Shown in pieces: positions 17,110 to 25,663 of a DNA stretch of 45,768 nt. Positions within the stretch are counted from its first letter, which is position 1, and each line of letters begins with the position of its first letter. The position numbers and the translations under genes were made by a program. The stretch is from a virus. The notes under the pieces are model-generated. The model ran no database searches and was not told the origin of the DNA. It saw nothing but the letters and a program-made list of their open reading frames with translations. The stretch lies in the IMG/VR virus record IMGVR_UViG_3300032770_000037, positions 1 to 45,768 of that record; one strand, given 5' to 3'.

Positions 17110-17633
17110 TGACGAACGGATTGCCAGTCGATGACGAACCGATTCAACTCGACGAGAATGAGATCGCGCTGACCGATACCATGATCGGCGATCCGCCGAC
17201 CAAATTGAAAGCGCTCTCGGCGACGCGCATGGCGATCATACTCGCTTCAAACAATCGCGCCATCGAGATGTTCTCGCAGATCTTCAGCGAAGTTGAACCC
17301 GCCAAGGATAAGTCAGTCGAACAGGTTACTGGCGAACTCGTGCTGACTCGGTATCCGCAATTCTTTCTCGAAGCGATCGTCCTCGCCTACATTTGCACCG
17401 CCAAAGAAAACGAACTGATCCCGATTCACCGCGACCGGAGCAAGATCGAGAACGCCGCGGCAGAATGGGGCGACACCAAGCTACCGGGCGAACTGATCGA
17501 CTTGTTCGGTCAAGCCATTGTCGCCTTCATGGAAGCCAATCGCGCCCAGGGATTCGAGATCAAGCACGACGGGAGTCCACCCGACCCAAACGGTACAACC
17601 CCTGCTGGCTCGCCAGCTACGTCTGGACGCTAA
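17109..17633 (+). CDS. Tail assembly chaperone (gpG-like)
   Basis: 174 aa, the zero-frame product. ATG 17109 is chosen because AGGAGG lies 5 nt before it; ATG 17106 is the alternative. Acidic N-terminus, then a helical core (SATRMAIILASNNRAIEMFSQIF...). A Pro/Gly/Ser-rich tail (SPPDPNGTTPAGSPATSG) follows. Located before the tape measure gene, it should coat the tape measure protein during tail assembly, like lambda gpG. A slippery site near its 3' end yields a longer form. Confidence 0.85.
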   Translation: MTNGLPVDDEPIQLDENEIALTDTMIGDPPTKLKALSATRMAIILASNNRAIEMFSQIFSEVEPAKDKSVEQVTGELVLTRYPQFFLEAIVLAYICTAKENELIPIHRDRSKIENAAAEWGDTKLPGELIDLFGQAIVAFMEANRAQGFEIKHDGSPPDPNGTTPAGSPATSGR

Positions 17634-17848
17634 GCGGGGGACGGATCGACCGTGAAACCGAACACTTCATTCTGTGGGAACTTCCGTTGCATCGCGGCTG
17701 GCAATACATTCACGCGGCAGCGATGGCCAATGGCGCCAAGATCACGCGGCCGGCTGCTTCAATCGCCGAAGAGCTTGCCAGAATCGAGAGAGAAATAGAT
17801 GACGCCTACGCAACCAGTCCAGACACTCGGCGATCAACTGCGGACTGA
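17109..17848 (+). CDS. Frameshifted tail chaperone (gpGT-like), 246 aa
   Basis: Ribosomes slipping back one base at CCCAAAC (17585-17591) leave the gpG frame and continue to 17848. This adds 85 residues after Asn161 of the short form. The extension has no start codon of its own in the right place but reads as a proper domain (WLASYVWTLSGG, ILWELPLHRGWQYIHAAAM, then a charged helix), the lambda T-domain equivalent that binds the tail tube subunit. The last 50 bases overlap the next gene. Confidence 0.8.
17585..17617 (+). promoter_or_regulatory. Programmed -1 frameshift site
   Basis: The heptamer CCCAAAC is read as C CCA AAC in the gpG-like frame, the exact X XXY YYZ form needed for tandem -1 slippage. 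Twelve bases downstream a hairpin GCTGG-CTCG-CCAGC (17604-17617) could stall ribosomes. The zero-frame stop follows at 17631. In siphophages the same arrangement sets the ratio of short to long tail chaperone. Confidence 0.85.
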
Positions 17849-18182
17849 ACATCTGCGTGAAACACGCGGGACACATGACGTCGAGATTGGCCGGTTCGAG
17901 ACCTTGTTGCGGGAACGTTACGGCATCAATCATGATCCAAAAGAACTGACGGCGGTGATTGACGGGGTGACGCTTCAGCATGAGGGACATCGCATTCGGG
18001 TCATTCGTTGCTGTTCGAAATGCGGCTCGCCACTCGATTGCCCGCCAGTACTCAACCGCGCCCAACTCGCTCAGGTTGTTGCCCTCGGCGATAGCGATTG
18101 CGTCTATTGCCGAATGGAACTGAAACCGAGAAAGAAAGATTCCGATGGCTCAGGAACTCCGAGTCAAACTCACGCTGGATAA
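17799..18182 (+). CDS. Zinc-ribbon protein before tape measure
   Basis: 127 aa. Helical first half; a four-cysteine zinc ribbon in the second half (CSKCGSPLDCP at about 81-91 and CVYC near 106-109). It overlaps the chaperone extension by 50 bases and the tape measure gene by 38 bases, tightly nested in the tail operon. It could be a third tail assembly factor or an unrelated nucleic-acid-binding protein. Family not recognised. Confidence 0.7.
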   Translation: MTPTQPVQTLGDQLRTEHLRETRGTHDVEIGRFETLLRERYGINHDPKELTAVIDGVTLQHEGHRIRVIRCCSKCGSPLDCPPVLNRAQLAQVVALGDSDCVYCRMELKPRKKDSDGSGTPSQTHAG

Positions 18183-21060
18183 CCGCGACTTCAAAACGAA
18201 GCTCGCGGAGTCGCAGTGCGCCCTCGCGGCCGGTCTTCAGCCGGTCGGCGCGATCAATCTGGCCTCAAGCTTCGGCGCTTTATTCGCGAACTTCAAAGCC
18301 GCAGCCAACTACGCGGCGTTGGCCCGGACACAAATGGAAAGCGGCAAGGATTCGATCTTTCTGCGTTGGGCATCGAACGTAGCGCAATTCAACATGGCAT
18401 TGTCCGCCGCGGGTAAAGGCTTCGGGGTTCTGTTCCGGCCGAATGCTCCAGTCAATCTTGCCCGAGAACAATTTGAGCGAGCAAAATCGCTTGCGGTTGG
18501 GACCACGGTCCGGGACATTGGCGCCACCGTCTTGAGCCGGCGCGGCCTTCTCCCTGACCTCGGCGAAAGACTCCGGGAAGCCGAATCGAAACTTTCCGGC
18601 GCCCAGGGACGGGTTGCCGTCCGGATTAACGCGCTTCGCCAGAAGACCGGGATTCAGGATGCTTCGATGGATTTCTGGAAGGATGATCCGCGGATGAATA
18701 AAGTCATCTCGGCTTTGGACAAAGCGCAGAAAGCCGTTGAGAAACTTCGCAATGAATATCAGTCCGCGACCGAATCGGTCAAACGATTGGCCGATGCCCA
18801 TGCCAAGCTGGAGGCATTCTCGAAGACGCTTCGCGTCAAGGTCGATGCCGGCCAGATCAGCGCGAAGGATGCCCGTTCTCAGCTTCTCGAAGCCCGGAAA
18901 AATCTTGGGGCCGAATCAGCCGTCAGTGTTCCTAGCCGGATGCTGGGCGGCCTGTTGGTCGGTCTGCGCGGTCTCGGCAGCGCCTTGCTCACGGTAGGCA
19001 GCCTTGTGGGTGCCATCATCAGCGGCATCGCCGGATTGCTCTCAAGCATCTGGCATGTGATCTCCACGGTTGTAAGCGCCGTCATATCGGCTGTGCGTTC
19101 GATGGTGAGCTTCGTGGTGAACTCCGTCGAGACCGGTATCAAGACCATTGCGGGACTGGCCGCAATCGTGGGGACAACGCTTGCGCTCGGCCTAAAGAAA
19201 GCGGTCGATGAAGCCCGCACGTCGGTCAATGCCATGGCGCAAACGGGCATGCCGATCAAGTCGGGAGCGATTCTTCAACGGATGGCGGAGATGGCGGGAT
19301 TATCTGGCGAACACATCGCGACACAATTGAACCGGATGCAGCGAGCGTTCTCGGGCGTGAACGTCGAAGCGATCAAGACGATGAACGCATTGCGCGCTCT
19401 CGGCCTCGACATAAACGCCTTGCGAATGATGTCGCCGGAGAATCAACTTCGTGCGATCGCGGATGGACTGCAAATGATCAAGGATCCGGCGGATCGAGCC
19501 GCGGCCGTGATTGAGATATTCAGCGTCCGGGGTTCCCAGATGATCTCGATGCTGGAGCAGTTCAAGGCATTATCGGCGGAAGCGGCCTTGCAATGGGGCA
19601 AATCGGCGGACCTGCTCAAAGAACACGCGGCAGCATTCGCGTTCGTGTCGCGCGCCGTGGAAGGGATCAGCACGAAGATCAAAGCGTTTTTTATCGGCAT
19701 GGCTTCCGGGATGGCCGACAATCTCGTGTCACTGGCCGACAAACTCAATCATCTGGATTTTACGGAGCTCGGGGAACGGCTGGGCCGGTACATCACCGTC
19801 GTCGTCAACAAGTTGCGGCCGATGTGGGCCGAATTCCAAGCTGCATTCGCGAAGCTGGGTGGATTCAGTCACGGCGTCATGCCTGGTATGGTCAACATCT
19901 TCAAGGCGTTATTCGGAACCCAATTTTTTCGCACGTTGGGCGAAGGATTCGTGGCGGCATTTGCCAAATTGGGCGATATGCTGATGACTGTTGTTAGAGC
20001 TGCGGCGATGGCATTTCATGAACTCTTCGCGGACAAACCGACACTCGAAGCGATTGGTGAGATGCTGGTAGCCGCCTGCAAAGAGGCAGTAGCGGCTTTT
20101 CTGGAAGCCTTCCATGATATTCTCCCCGACATCGCGGAAGGATTGAACCGGATATTCGCACCGATCATCGCGGCGATCCTACACCCCATCGCATACAAGC
20201 AGACCGTGGAAGCGCGCGAGAAACTTTCCGCGGCGGAAGAGGGGATGGAAATCCAAAAAAAGGAAATGGCGTTCTGGGAACCGTCGATGAACTCGCCCAC
20301 GGCGGGGCCAGCCATACAAAAATATGCCGCCGGAAAGTACGCAGAAGCATTCAACGAATACAATCGCCTCAAGGAATTCGCTGATATGCAACGCGGTATC
20401 ATCAAGGAATGGGATGACCGAATCAATGGGATGATCATCTCGGCCCGGCAGACAGCCGCGGCTTGGGCCAGACCGGAGAATATCGACCGGCTCAAAGGCG
20501 AGGCTGAAACCGCGATGGCCGAGGCCGGACCAAAACTCAAAGCCGGATTGCAGGCGATCTTTGACCGTGTAATGGACGCGCTCGAAAGCGGCAAGCTGGA
20601 TTCGAATTTCTTCAAATCGAAAGAGAAATGGGAGCAGTTCAAGAAAGATTGGAACGCTCTCGCAAGCCTTCTGCCGAAACTTCCGAAGATTCCGGACTTA
20701 CCAAAAAGCGGCGGTGAAGGCGAACCAATCGAACCGGCCTGGCCGATGCAGAAGCGATTATTCGCGGCCGGCAACCGGCTCGAAACGGTCGGCATCTTTA
20801 CTCGGGCAATCGCGGAGAACATGGGGATGTTCCGGGTTTCACCGTCGAACGCTGCGCCCTATGCACCGAATACGCCGCGCTCGTTCATGGGAATCGGCTT
20901 GCAATCAGCGGAAGGAATGGCATCCGCAGGGCTCACAGCGATGCGTGATCCATCGATGCAAATGAACCGGATGGTGAATTTCCTCGGGAAGATCGATGCC
21001 CGGCTCAATTCTACTTTGAGAGTCGCGGTTGAAAACGGAATGCCGGGGAGGGCAGGATGA
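18145..21060 (+). CDS. Tape measure protein, 971 aa
   Basis: Sets tail length and leaves the tail during DNA injection. The N-terminal part (to about 265) is helical and rich in Ala, Lys and Glu with coiled coils. Residues about 266-355 form a long hydrophobic stretch (LLVGLRGLGSALLTVGSLVGAI, GIAGLLSS, AVISAVRSMV) that could insert in the host membrane. A TMP-type repeat zone follows with MLEQFKALSAEA and GISTKIKAFFIGMASGM, then charged helices to the C-terminus. At about 1.5 angstrom per residue it predicts a tail near 145 nm. ATGA overlaps the next gene. Confidence 0.92.
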   Translation: MAQELRVKLTLDNRDFKTKLAESQCALAAGLQPVGAINLASSFGALFANFKAAANYAALARTQMESGKDSIFLRWASNVAQFNMALSAAGKGFGVLFRPNAPVNLAREQFERAKSLAVGTTVRDIGATVLSRRGLLPDLGERLREAESKLSGAQGRVAVRINALRQKTGIQDASMDFWKDDPRMNKVISALDKAQKAVEKLRNEYQSATESVKRLADAHAKLEAFSKTLRVKVDAGQISAKDARSQLLEARKNLGAESAVSVPSRMLGGLLVGLRGLGSALLTVGSLVGAIISGIAGLLSSIWHVISTVVSAVISAVRSMVSFVVNSVETGIKTIAGLAAIVGTTLALGLKKAVDEARTSVNAMAQTGMPIKSGAILQRMAEMAGLSGEHIATQLNRMQRAFSGVNVEAIKTMNALRALGLDINALRMMSPENQLRAIADGLQMIKDPADRAAAVIEIFSVRGSQMISMLEQFKALSAEAALQWGKSADLLKEHAAAFAFVSRAVEGISTKIKAFFIGMASGMADNLVSLADKLNHLDFTELGERLGRYITVVVNKLRPMWAEFQAAFAKLGGFSHGVMPGMVNIFKALFGTQFFRTLGEGFVAAFAKLGDMLMTVVRAAAMAFHELFADKPTLEAIGEMLVAACKEAVAAFLEAFHDILPDIAEGLNRIFAPIIAAILHPIAYKQTVEAREKLSAAEEGMEIQKKEMAFWEPSMNSPTAGPAIQKYAAGKYAEAFNEYNRLKEFADMQRGIIKEWDDRINGMIISARQTAAAWARPENIDRLKGEAETAMAEAGPKLKAGLQAIFDRVMDALESGKLDSNFFKSKEKWEQFKKDWNALASLLPKLPKIPDLPKSGGEGEPIEPAWPMQKRLFAAGNRLETVGIFTRAIAENMGMFRVSPSNAAPYAPNTPRSFMGIGLQSAEGMASAGLTAMRDPSMQMNRMVNFLGKIDARLNSTLRVAVENGMPGRAG

Positions 21061-21797
21061 AGAGCCCTCCATCAACTCCACATCCTACCGGCACGGCCGC
21101 TGGACTGATAATTGTGACCCGGCAAGATCCGCCATGGCCGCAACCTGAATCGGGCGAATGGCAACGAAGCTGGCAGGGTTGTACGCGGAAGTATGTCATC
21201 AAAGATTTTCGATCCGCTGCCGGTCAGCCTGCGCCCTTAATTGGCGCCAAGTACGGAGATGATCCTTTCGCATTGACAGTCGTAAATACGCATTTCAAAC
21301 CGACCGATCCTGCCTACGGCGATCTCACGATTGAATGTGCCGGTGGCGCGCCTGTGCAGTATGAAGAAGTCGAATATACGATGGTCACGACGAAGGTAGA
21401 GAAACATTCCCGTTACGCTTCGCTCTCGGCGGATACGCTTCTCAATATCGAAAATGCTTTGGCCTTCAGCCAGGCGCCCGGAACTAATCCCTATATTGCG
21501 CTTTTTTCGGGTATCCCGCTCGCGGTCGAGCTATTCAACAAGCGCGCCCACGGTGAAGATAGCTTCTACGAATTCGCTCCGGTTGCGAGACGGACGACGT
21601 TCTATGATGTGTTTTACCTGATCGGCCCCAATGGGACGGGAACGATTCAGACCCCGATCTTCTTCTACGTCCCACTTCCACCACAAACGTACTGGCTCAA
21701 GACGGCGGACAGAATCGCCAATCGACCGGGCTACGTCGAACGGGTTGAAGAATGGACCGGCGGCGCATGGATCGATCATGACCTTTACACCGGATGA
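21057..21797 (+). CDS. Distal tail-like protein, 246 aa
   Basis: Starts in an ATGA overlap with the tape measure stop. Pro-rich first 30 residues, then beta-rich sequence (EEVEYTMVTTKVEKHSRYASLSADTLL, RRTTFYDVFYLIG). First gene after the tape measure is usually the distal tail protein or baseplate hub adaptor; that is the basis of the call. There is no signal peptide, in contrast with the fibre-like genes that follow. Confidence 0.6.
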   Translation: MKSPPSTPHPTGTAAGLIIVTRQDPPWPQPESGEWQRSWQGCTRKYVIKDFRSAAGQPAPLIGAKYGDDPFALTVVNTHFKPTDPAYGDLTIECAGGAPVQYEEVEYTMVTTKVEKHSRYASLSADTLLNIENALAFSQAPGTNPYIALFSGIPLAVELFNKRAHGEDSFYEFAPVARRTTFYDVFYLIGPNGTGTIQTPIFFYVPLPPQTYWLKTADRIANRPGYVERVEEWTGGAWIDHDLYTG

Positions 21798-22186
21798 GAG
21801 CACCACGCGACATTCAGCAGGGCGAGATCATTACCGCCGCACGGTTCTTCCGTGATACGAGTTACTTTGGCCGGAGCAATCGTCAGCAGTTTCCGCAGGG
21901 GCAGACCCAAATGCGTAATTCGATGGGCGTGGCCGGGATGCCATTTCGAAGATCGATTTTCCGGGGGGCAGCAGGCGCGGCAACTACCACCGTCTCATTC
22001 TCCGGCTTCTGCAACATCAAGGGCAATATCAGTCAGCTCGACATGAGCAATCCGCTTGAGTACGTCGTGGTCAAGCTCGATACCGGGGAGGCGTACTTCT
22101 CGGCCCAACCGATGCCGGTCCCGAATCCTCCATGGGAAAGATGGTATCGAACTGCAAACATCTGTGGCGACTTGGTCGTGCCATGA
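21794..22186 (+). CDS. Tail-module protein, 130 aa
   Basis: ATGA-overlaps the distal tail-like gene. Arg/Gln-rich N-terminus (RRSIFRGAAGAATTTVSFSGFCNI) then a small beta domain with YVVVKLDTGEAYFSAQPMPVP. Likely a tail tip or hub-associated component by position. Not recognised. Confidence 0.6.
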   Translation: MRAPRDIQQGEIITAARFFRDTSYFGRSNRQQFPQGQTQMRNSMGVAGMPFRRSIFRGAAGAATTTVSFSGFCNIKGNISQLDMSNPLEYVVVKLDTGEAYFSAQPMPVPNPPWERWYRTANICGDLVVP

Positions 22187-24936
22187 GAAGGGTTCGCCAT
22201 GTTGTCGCGTTGATTCTGTTCATGGTTGCTAGGGCACATGGGAGTGGTCCCTCGGGATGGCATTCGATCTCGAACGAGCCACAAGCTTGGCCGGTAACAA
22301 ACACACCACTGCCCTACTTGACCACTAACGTCCTATACGGGCAAACAGAGAATCTATTCCAGCCGCAATACGGGGTGTATTGCCAAAAGACGCAGGCAAC
22401 CTGGATCGCATGGTTCTGGCTGGGGACCAACTGGTATCAAGTCATTGGTGACGATACCCAGTTGGTTCAATCCGGTGCCAATGTTTTCACGAATTTCACG
22501 ACGTTCTATGTGTACAAGACCGGGAGGCCGACGAACGCCACGTTTGGCGCCGAGGTCACGAACCACATCGGAGTTACTTCGGGTCAACACCCCACCAACC
22601 GCATTAACATTTGCGTTTCTGACTCCCTCAATCTTGGGGCCTGCCTGCCAAATGTCAACGCGGACGGCTCATCCGTTTTCACCAATAGGACATGGGCTCG
22701 GGACGTCATGTTGTCTGATGCCTCGGATGAGCCATTCCGGTGGACTTGGTTGCGCGGAGACGACGATGTTCGCTATCACCCCGAAACGAACCTTGAGTTC
22801 ATCGACGATACCAACATCGTAACAAGGGGGACGAACACCACCACCAACATCGTTTACGAAGTACAAACCAATGTGGTGAGTGTTGGCGAAACGAATGCTT
22901 ATTGGTTTGCGAGATCGATTCCCGACGCCGTATATCTGGTGCATGGGGTTGATGGTGGCTGGAGATACCCGCTGTGGTGGCCGTGTGTTTTGCTTCCCGC
23001 TGGGACTCAGACTAACTGGTACGGCACTTCATCGCTGATGACTGGAAGCGGGGGATTCCGCAACTTAATCTACGGCGATCAATCACATTGGCAGTACCCA
23101 TATCAGCAGACGAACGCGGTGCTCGACCTTGGGGAAACTCGACTCTACGACCTGTTCTTTGCGGTGAGTGAGCGCATACAGGTTGGGATGCACATCCTGG
23201 ACGACTCCATGTGGGATTGGCGCATTCAGGGAGGTTCACCGGCGCCACCATGGACGAACTCCATCGGTTCGATTTTCAGTTACCAACTTACGAGACTCCA
23301 CGGTGACCATGACCACGCAAGCATTCAGGCGCTGAAGAATGCGATGGCAAACGGCCCAGGTGCAGGCTGGGCAATCAAGGAGCTATCCACCAATGGCTCA
23401 TTCGAGACATTCTGTCAGACCCCAACCAATTACTGGACATGGCAGCCGCTTGCAGGAACGAACGTTGACGGCTACTGGACGACGAACGGGGTCTTGCCGC
23501 AATACCGGGACATCCCAACATGGAATACCTCATCGCTGTGGAACGGAGACACCGCGCACAATGGCAGCTTTCGCGCCTACCTCGATGCGATGTACCATCT
23601 GCCTCATGGATGGCTGACGACAACCAGCAACCAAACAGTAGTCGTGGCCGGATGGAAGGCCGGCCAGATCAATAAACTGAGCGTGACCAATTTGGATGTG
23701 GACGTTGTCCGCAGTAATCTCTACGGCGATTATTTCAGCTATACGCCGCGCACCTATTTCACCAAGGGCTATGGAGGCCTTGGGCATACGGTCACCGGCA
23801 GATGGGACCTCATAAACATTTGGGGAAGTTCAACACCATTGGCGCAAGTCTTTGCGGGGTTTGATTACGGAGACGAAGCAGGGAACACCAGCGCCTTCAT
23901 GGTGCCGACTAATCAGATCGGCAAATCCAATTCGATATTCTATCTGGGTCCGGGTCTGGACACTGTGGTCACGAACCCGCTGAGGCTGCCTGTGAACACG
24001 TGGGGCAAGTACCCGGACCGACAAAATCAGGATTTTATATTTGTGGAGGTTAAGGACTTCGGCGGCTTGTGTCTGGACACAAATCAGCCCGACATGATCA
24101 TGACCAACCCATGCGCCATATCCATGCGCGTCGTACACTGGCAGGCAGTCATCGACGTAAGTGGCCTCAACCCACGCACCAATTCTGAAGTCTTGCTGTC
24201 CTGCACTCTGACGAACCCCGAGAACGTTACCAATGTGGCCTGCGTTCTAACTAATTACAGCGTGGCCAGTGGCTCGCGTGAAATAGACTACGACGCGGAT
24301 GGCCTGTACCGTGTATTGAACGGGTGGGTGTGGCAGATATTCGATGTGACACCGTACACGGGGGAGTTCGACCTCGAAGGCAGGTGGGGAACATCTCAGT
24401 ACACTTCATCGACCAACCTCGGGCGCATTCAGCGCGGATTTCACGATATAGTAGTCTGCGGCGGCGACCTGACCAATGGAATCTGGTGTCCGGAGTTGAC
24501 CAACTTCAGTGGCGTCCTGATGCCCCATTCCGAGTATTGCACCAATATCGGGTCCGGCCTCAACTCATGGCCGTGGGGATTCTATTGGACTGATTCGGTG
24601 GACGTCGTTTCCGGACTGTTGGTCTATCCAGAAGTCTGCACCAATTTTGCCTCAACGCGTGACCTGTATCTACAAAGCGGCTTTGGATTTAGCAGCTTTT
24701 TCTCGTCGTGGAGTCCACCCGTCCCGATGGGATATGACATTGTCCACAGCATAGGATATTGGAATCTCATCAGCACAGAACCCGAGTCTACTGAGTCAGA
24801 CGTTGTTAATTACGATTTTCTCGTGGACGGTTGTCCGTCGTTCGCCAATGAGCCGAGCAATGCTCTCAGCTACGCGATAAGTGGGGCTAAGGTTGTGTTC
24901 AAGTGGGACGCGCCGGGGGGATTCAAATACAAATGA
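22183..24936 (+). CDS. Large exported Asn/Thr/Trp-rich protein, 917 aa
   Basis: ATG 22183 forms ATGA with the previous stop; the frame extends upstream, but only inside that gene. A signal peptide (MRRVRHVVALILFMVARAHG) precedes about 895 residues packed with TN, TNW and WTTNG repeats, many aromatic residues and few Lys. I see no catalytic motif. The size and position after the tail tip suggest a receptor-binding fibre. The leader peptide and style resemble exported proteins of Verrucomicrobiota. It may be a tail fibre that is secreted, or a captured host surface protein. Confidence 0.75.
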   Translation: MRRVRHVVALILFMVARAHGSGPSGWHSISNEPQAWPVTNTPLPYLTTNVLYGQTENLFQPQYGVYCQKTQATWIAWFWLGTNWYQVIGDDTQLVQSGANVFTNFTTFYVYKTGRPTNATFGAEVTNHIGVTSGQHPTNRINICVSDSLNLGACLPNVNADGSSVFTNRTWARDVMLSDASDEPFRWTWLRGDDDVRYHPETNLEFIDDTNIVTRGTNTTTNIVYEVQTNVVSVGETNAYWFARSIPDAVYLVHGVDGGWRYPLWWPCVLLPAGTQTNWYGTSSLMTGSGGFRNLIYGDQSHWQYPYQQTNAVLDLGETRLYDLFFAVSERIQVGMHILDDSMWDWRIQGGSPAPPWTNSIGSIFSYQLTRLHGDHDHASIQALKNAMANGPGAGWAIKELSTNGSFETFCQTPTNYWTWQPLAGTNVDGYWTTNGVLPQYRDIPTWNTSSLWNGDTAHNGSFRAYLDAMYHLPHGWLTTTSNQTVVVAGWKAGQINKLSVTNLDVDVVRSNLYGDYFSYTPRTYFTKGYGGLGHTVTGRWDLINIWGSSTPLAQVFAGFDYGDEAGNTSAFMVPTNQIGKSNSIFYLGPGLDTVVTNPLRLPVNTWGKYPDRQNQDFIFVEVKDFGGLCLDTNQPDMIMTNPCAISMRVVHWQAVIDVSGLNPRTNSEVLLSCTLTNPENVTNVACVLTNYSVASGSREIDYDADGLYRVLNGWVWQIFDVTPYTGEFDLEGRWGTSQYTSSTNLGRIQRGFHDIVVCGGDLTNGIWCPELTNFSGVLMPHSEYCTNIGSGLNSWPWGFYWTDSVDVVSGLLVYPEVCTNFASTRDLYLQSGFGFSSFFSSWSPPVPMGYDIVHSIGYWNLISTEPESTESDVVNYDFLVDGCPSFANEPSNALSYAISGAKVVFKWDAPGGFKYK

Positions 24937-24963
24937 TCGCGTTGACAGTCACACCTTAACGTC

Positions 24964-25650
24964 ATGGACACCTTCATCGGATTTTCAGACCGGATTTTCT
25001 ATAAGGATAGCACCCAGCAGGGCCAGATCACCCGTCTCGAAGTCAACCAGGACGATGAAATCCCTCTGAACGTCGCCTTTCTTGCTTCCGGTGCGATCAA
25101 GGATATGACGGGCTGGATCTGTGAAGCGGCGATTGTCGGAGATCCGGGTGCGCCCCGCGGGACGCCTCCCTATACGCCCCTGGCTGCATTCTCCGAAGCG
25201 TTGGTCTACAACGCATCAACAGGGACGTTTCAGGGTAGCCTCCAATGCAACACGACGCCCATGGCCAACCTGATCGGCGGAAACGCTTTCGCTGACACCT
25301 ACCTTGCGGTGAAGATCACGTTGCCAAATGCCAACCCGGCCCTTGTTCAACAGTTCACGGCAATGATGAACTGCCGATGTTGGGCTGCGCCATTGCGCGA
25401 TGATGCGAGTGGAATTCCCGGCATCCTGGCCGTCTACTCGGGGACGGTTCCAGAAGGCCAATCCTCGGCTGATATTGCGGTCACAGCCGTGCCGGCCGGT
25501 ACACCTTACGCTTTCGCGATTCAAACGTCGCCAGGCCCGGGCGTGTCATTCTGTTCGGTCAACGCTCTCGATCTCACGGTCACAGTCACCTTGGCCGGGC
25601 CTGCACCAAGCGGTGGGACAACCGTACAAATCTTTCTTGGTAGCAAATGA
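24964..25650 (+). CDS. Tail-fibre-module protein, 228 aa
   Basis: No signal peptide. Residues 1-140 form a BppU-like pattern in my reading: FSDRIFYKDSTQQGQITRLEV, then ...DEIPLNVAFLASGAIKDMTGW, then TGTFQGSLQC...TYLAVKITL, as in N-terminal baseplate-binding domains of receptor-binding proteins. A C-terminal beta domain follows (TVTLAGPAPSGGTTVQIFL). It probably attaches fibres to the tail tip. The match is by pattern only. Confidence 0.6.
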   Translation: MDTFIGFSDRIFYKDSTQQGQITRLEVNQDDEIPLNVAFLASGAIKDMTGWICEAAIVGDPGAPRGTPPYTPLAAFSEALVYNASTGTFQGSLQCNTTPMANLIGGNAFADTYLAVKITLPNANPALVQQFTAMMNCRCWAAPLRDDASGIPGILAVYSGTVPEGQSSADIAVTAVPAGTPYAFAIQTSPGPGVSFCSVNALDLTVTVTLAGPAPSGGTTVQIFLGSK

Positions 25651-25663
25651 TTGGGAACAGACG

